Assembly: GCF_029227915.1 (NCBI RefSeq)
Contig: NC_079876.1
Coordinates: 13,516,001 to 13,580,000 of the forward strand
Direction of reading: 5' to 3'
Length of the DNA: 64,000 nucleotides
Origin: Hydractinia symbiolongicarpus
Taxonomy: Eukaryota; Cnidaria; Hydrozoa; Anthoathecata; Hydractiniidae
Shown: positions 59,087-64,000 of the stretch, in pieces
Position numbering within the stretch: position 1 is the first letter of the stretch
How the letters are laid out: each line of letters starts with the position of its first letter
Made by a program: the position numbers and the translations under genes
The notes under the pieces: generated by a model
Databases searched by the model: none
Seen by the model: the letters and a program-made list of their open reading frames with translations, nothing else
What the model was told of the DNA's origin: nothing

Positions 59087-59945
59087 TAGGAAAAATATAA
59101 TTATCTTGCATCTACAACAGGCAGGTATGTATTCATAAGTATATGATATTAGCTATATTGAGTATAATAGGTAATTATTGAGTTGCGGAGGGGGGAATTG
59201 CGTACATTCATCACTTTCATTTATAGAGCCCAAAAATGCTTTGTTTTTGTAATAGATCTATCACTTTATGGTAAAAAGTTTTGTGTTGATAAACCTGCTA
59301 GGCACAAGAAACCAAAAAGGCGTTTTTTTACACTTTTTTTGCCTTTCTCGTGGACTTCTCTGATTATTTCCAATTCTTGACTTTTTAATGTTGTTGTCTT
59401 TGGAACCAAGTTAATTTTTAATCTCAGGTTTATCAAAAAATGATAGTTTTTTCAGCGTTATGACTGATTGTTTAAATATTTGTACTGGCACATAATTCTG
59501 CTAACATGATTCACTGTATATTGACCTGATATAAATTTGAGACCTTTTTTATGAGCCATTGAATTTGAAATATTTGCACCTCGATATGTTCTATACTCCT
59601 GCCCTAATATGATACATAGCTTAGACATATTGAGTATACACATTCTTTGAGTTGTAGGGGCAGATTTTCTATTAAGGTGCCTGCCTCTGCCTTGCCGTTC
59701 CCTGGCCTTGCCGGCGCTGACTGTTTCTTTGCCTACTCTTCCTATGCCTTTTCTGGTGCCTGCCTACTATGCCTTGCCTGAGCCTTCCATGCCTTGCCTA
59801 CCCTGCTTTGCCTACCCCTACCTTGCTTACCCCTGCCTTTCTGATTCTTCTTCCTGTTTCCTTGCCTGGCTTTGGCCGTACCCTTTCCTTGGCCATGCTT
59901 AATGCCTTTGCCTTGGCAACCTCTCCGCAACACTTTCTATATTGA

Positions 59946-62699
59946 TTGTTAAAAAGATTTCTGGGTTTTCTAAAGGCATGCATCTCACGGGAATTACAAA
60001 TAAATGTCTAGGTAGCTATATAGCTAGCCATGGCGAGCTAACGTAGTTACTTAGCTACTTAGAGCTAACATAAAAGATAGGAAAAATTAAAAACACGTAA
60101 AAGTTGCGGGACAGAAACTATAAAAGGCAAGGTACGTACAGTAAAATTGATAACTTACGAAATGATCACTTTGTTTCGATTTGTTCGCCACCCACCCCAA
60201 TGAAGCCAGGTTCGAAGAAATTAATTCTCCATCGTAGGCTTTCTGTACGCGAGAAAAGCAATACTTAGAACCCTGCACCTGAATCGGGGTCCAGAACTGC
60301 AGTTCGAAAACGTTTCTTTCGCAAGATCGTCCTCAGAGGCTTTTCCTCTTTTGGCATCAAAGCCTGCAGTTTACATCCGAAATGGATAATTTATTTGCGC
60401 GTCATAATATATGCAACGATTTAGGTTGGATAGGAGGATGAACCAGACTCATCCTCGTCTCTAGGGTTTGTTGCCTATTCCAGGGCCGCTAGCGCTTACT
60501 CAGACCTTGATCTTTCGGATCATGTTCATCAGTAATGAATTTACCATGCTAAAGCACATTATATTGCTGTTTAAACGCCAGCATGCTTCTGCGAAAACAT
60601 TTATTTGCTAGCTTAGGGAAGGGATCGTAGTGTAGTGTAGCGTAGGCATAAAGACTGGAGGTTGCTAATTTTGACCCAATTTTAAACCTATCATTAATCT
60701 GGGTTGCTTATAAAAATTATTAATCCAGTATTTAAAAGATATTGATAACTTATTTTATACCTAGCTAGCAAACTATCTAAGCTAGCTTTCATCTTGTTTC
60801 CTTTATTGAATATATTATATGCCGTCCCGTTATGAAAAAAGAGACAAAGAGTCCTGTGATCGAGGTGTAATGGTGTAAAGAAAGCCTAAAAAGCCTAAGT
60901 TTAAAGTATCCGAGAGATGAGCATTTTTATATGCAGTGAAAGGGAAATTATGTTTGCTCGGAGATCATTCTTACTCAAAACATTAAAGAGGAAAGGATTT
61001 CCTAATAATGATCACGTGAGGAAATACAATTGAAATACCCAGTAAAAAAGCGCAGTCAGTACCGTTATCCGATTAAGCTCTCAGCACTTAAAAGCACCCT
61101 CCACGATTAAGTGCCAATGCAAAAATTCAAAAACTAGTCGGTTGCCCGTGCAAAAATCCACGGGTTCGCCCGGCCTTTTTATACAGCATTAAGAGGGATC
61201 TTTCTGAGAATTTTGTTCACGCGTTTAATCCTATTTTTTATCCGAAAATCCAGAAAAAACGGATTTGGGGACAATCTTTGGTTTTTATTTATGCGGACAA
61301 TATGTTAATAACTTCTACTTTGTCAGGAACTATGAATAGAATGTAAAAATTCGCACAAGTGCTGACATCAGCAAAAATTCATCTCTGCTATTTTGTTTCA
61401 TTCACGACGTGTATGCACAGATTAATTCAATCTCGACAACCGACTTTTTCTGATACTGCGAAACTCCGCATAAAATCGCCATTACTTACAATTGATAGAA
61501 AATAGCACATTAGAAAGGAATTATTATATTGAAAATGTACACTAACGTTACAATAAACGCATGAAAAAATATACCTTTAAAATTTCTACATGCAACTTTG
61601 TCACAATCTTCTACAGATAAAAAAGACTTTAGATAAAATGACGCAATTAAAAAATAGATTTAAAAATTCTACATGCAAGAATGTCACAATCTATAAATGC
61701 AGTTTAAATACTACTTGTGCAAATTACAATATAAGTTCTCATAAAATCAAATAAAAATAGATTTAACATAACTACAAACAAGTCTGCTACTGCAGTTACA
61801 AGAAGACTTAAATCACGTAAAAAAGTGAAACATAATATACCATGCTACACCTGAACAACAATTCCCTATACCATGCTTATGCAGTTTTAAACACGTGAAA
61901 CATTTGTAACAATGCGTTGTAGGATCATTGCTAACATGATTTTTAAATGGAAATATCTGGTGAGTAGGCACAAAGATATTTGATTTTATCATTAATGTGT
62001 CATTGCTTCTGTACAAAATTAAATATGTGCTAACAAAAGCTTTAATGAACCTCTTCATAGTTTTAGTTTACACATTCTGTTACCCCTCTTTGTTATTAAG
62101 AACTACAACCCTCGAAAATACATATTGGGAATTTCATTTTGAGCTCACCCTTCCCCCCATAGTCAAGATGGTATTTGCCTAGCTGATTTATTCAGAAGTA
62201 GTTCAGGAACCGCAGAGGAAAATAACATTGACTTTTTGAGGGAAAGGGGGACAGTTGAAAGACATTATGACAAAATACAAGGAAAGAAGGCCTAATTGGC
62301 CATTTATCACCTTTTTTACCAAATATTTTTTCAGAGGTTGTCTGAATATTGAAAATTTAAAAAAATTCATAACTTTAGAATTACTGGTCTTTTGACTTTA
62401 ATATTTTGCATATTCAACTAACAGGTAACAAGTTTTACATATGTGTTGTTATTATTTGAGAAATCAATAATGGCGGATATGAGCTGCAATATTTGTGATT
62501 TTCATGATTAGTCTGAAAAATTGAGAGTTTACCTAATATGTGTTATATTTTTAGCTATAAAAATGAAATATCAAAAATTGAGAAAATCCCATGCTGTACA
62601 CATTTATGTCTTTCACAAAGACAAAGGGGTTAGGAGATCCGCGATATACGAAAGAGATATAAACACTACTCTAAATCCTCCGTATATAGACACACAAAA
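59946..62699. other. Non-coding region
   Basis: No gene can be supported. On the minus strand, 60164-60315 is comparatively GC-rich, open, and ends at a good GTAAGT donor (near 60163), so one exon is possible. A CTAGTCG-family copy starts at about 61133 (ACTAGTCGGTTGCCCGTG). Confidence 0.4.
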
Positions 62700-63640
62700 C
62701 TGATATTGCACAGAATCTGATGACAGAAGACATGCAAATGCTGGAAGGCCAAAATCGTTAACAGTACAAGATAAACAAAATTAGGGAATTACACTGGCTA
62801 CAGGAGGAAGAAGGCACCTTTGTGTCAAATCATCTGGGGGTCTGTGCTAATGCAACTTATGTCACAAGAATGCACAGTTCGTAACCATAAGAAAAAGGCA
62901 GGATTAACTACCAACAGACGAGAAAAAAGGAAAGAATGTCCATCAATGATTTGTTTAAAAGGCGGATGTTTTGTGCAAAAATGCAAAAAGATTATGCAGA
63001 TGTTTGGAAACAAGGGATTTCATTTCATTTGGATTGCAAAAGTTTTTAACATAAGAAGAATCCAAGGGACCAAGCCAGAGCCTATCATAGCCAGGAATGG
63101 AGAAGGAAAAGTGAGGGATTAAGCCAAGGTTGTACTGCAAATACCAGAAATGTGGAAAGTGGTGGCAAGATGGCGCAGTTCGTTGTGGCCATTGCGTACG
63201 ATAAATAATATGTGAAAGATATGATAAAATGAACGGCAAGTATTTTCAGATTTTATTGCGCAAAATTTTGATTTTATGTTTTCGTAATGTGAAGCGAAAG
63301 ATGAAAATTTTTTTTGCAGGATGGATTTTGAAGTGAAAATTTTTCTTGTGCTGTTATAGAAAAGGTTAGGGCTAAGATATTTAAGATATCTCCTCGAAGT
63401 TTGGATTTAAATCCTGATGAGAATTTTTTTAACATTATAACAGAACAGTTGGAAAGTGATGCGATAACACATGAGAAACATTACACATGAGAATTTTGAG
63501 GCTTTTGTTCAACAAGTCCATAATACAATGCTGAATTAATCTTTTAAAAACGTAACAAAATTATAGACAGCATGCCTAATCGAACAAAACAAACAAGTTT
63601 ATTTAAAATATTAACAAAGTTTTTCATGTTATTGCTGGAA
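62700..63640 (+). pseudogene. Tc1/mariner-like transposase, dead
   Basis: Blocks in several frames match the order of Tc1 transposases: GRPKSLTVQDK near 62730, RKKAGLTTNRREKRKECP (about 62900), NPRDQARAYHSQEWRRKSEG (about 63060-63120), then DISPRSLDLNPDENFF-type sequence (about 63390-63430) and IDSMPNRTKQ (about 63565-63595). Stops and shifts are frequent. No inverted ends were identified. Confidence 0.65.
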
Positions 63641-63797
63641 ATATAACGGTTAACCGAATGACAAAACCCGGCTTAAGAGAGTTTGCAAACATTTTTCAAG
63701 CCTAAAACACTAAATTATTGCTTTTATGTTTAATTTAAGGAAATACCAACGGTTAACCCAACTGTTCCTTAAAACATATTATATAATCATTATACAA

Positions 63798-64000
63798 CGG
63801 GGAATGCCTTGCCACTAATATTGTTTACAAGGTCGAAGTCAACACCAACGAACGGAGAGACAACTATTATTGCACATCGAAAAGCGAATTTAAAAATAGA
63901 TTCAACAACCACACCAAATCGTTACAGCACCAAAAGTACAAAAAGGAGACTGAGCTTTTGAAGTTTATTTGGAAGTTAAAGCATGAAGAAAAAGAATTCA
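63798..64000 (+). CDS. Penelope-like GIY-YIG domain, cut by the window end
   Basis: One open frame reads NGECLATNIVYKVEVNTNER, then YYCTSKSEFKNRFNNHTKSL and TELLKFIWKLKHEEKE. This matches the C-terminal endonuclease segment of Penelope-like retroelements: NIVYK is the GIY-side strand, FKNRFNNH the conserved helix and TELLKFIWKLK the tail. The YIG side is changed to YYC. The upstream reverse transcriptase is absent, so this may be a fragment. It runs off the window edge. Confidence 0.65.

Larger units (their letters stand above)
46635..59945 (+). mobile_element. Host Helitron2/Helentron-like element (A), split by later insertions
   Basis: It starts TTGCGGAG at 46635 and its 3' end (CTCCGCAACACTTTCTATAT, then TGA) lies at 59945. 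Its own parts appear to be 46635-47116, 48305-48580, perhaps 49751-49802, and 57385-59945, about 3.3 kb when joined. The other members B, C, D and E sit inside it. The first junction is firm, because sister copies show the uninterrupted sequence. The later ones are inference from order and homology. Confidence 0.6.

Noticed and set aside
60164-60315. Possible minus-strand exon reading FELQFWTPIQV and onward to SDHF before a GTAAGT
   Set aside because: Open and fairly GC-rich with a good donor, but no ATG, no recognised family and no partner exon found.

Overview
This window comes from an AT-rich, intron-rich animal genome and reads like a cnidarian, possibly a hydrozoan. That placement is an inference. 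It rests on spliceosomal genes with many short exons, animal-type domains (TIR, FN3, ankyrin, STRA6-like) and a crowded, diverse set of transposons (pogo/Tigger, P element, hAT, Tc1, TTAA-target elements, RTE-type LINE, Penelope-like, Helitron-like). No rRNA, complete canonical tRNA or CRISPR array was seen.

Layout. 1.1-3.7 kb: an intact pogo/Tigger transposon with perfect 25-bp ends, carrying a transposase and a divergent HIRAN-domain gene. 4-9 kb: minisatellites and two non-autonomous elements. 10.6-20.0 kb: one plus-strand gene whose eight exons join in phase into a predicted 1,321-residue protein with TIR, superfamily-1 helicase-type NTPase, FN3 and ankyrin repeats. It looks like an innate-immunity or NAD-signalling architecture and is the most interesting locus here. 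24.0-35.6 kb: a complete 12-exon minus-strand gene for the circularly permuted mitochondrial-ribosome GTPase MTG1 (314 residues). One of its introns hosts a 4.35-kb P element with a degraded THAP-type transposase and a convergent C2H2 gene. 37.5-39.2 kb: a single-exon, minus-strand, multi-pass membrane protein resembling STRA6.

41-46 kb: MITEs, a dispersed hairpin repeat and a 5'-truncated LINE. 46.6-59.9 kb: a nest of related elements that begin TTGCGGAG and end CTCCGCAACACTTTCTATA plus four bases. They are inserted into one another without target duplication, which fits the Helitron2/Helentron type. The long copies carry a tRNA-like module, and one also carries a GC-rich, intron-containing coding fragment that may be captured host sequence. 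60-64 kb: ordinary AT-rich DNA, a dead Tc1-like transposase, and the start of a Penelope-type GIY-YIG domain cut by the window edge.

Exon joins were worked out by hand from GT/AG sites and reading phase. No transcript data or database searches were available.
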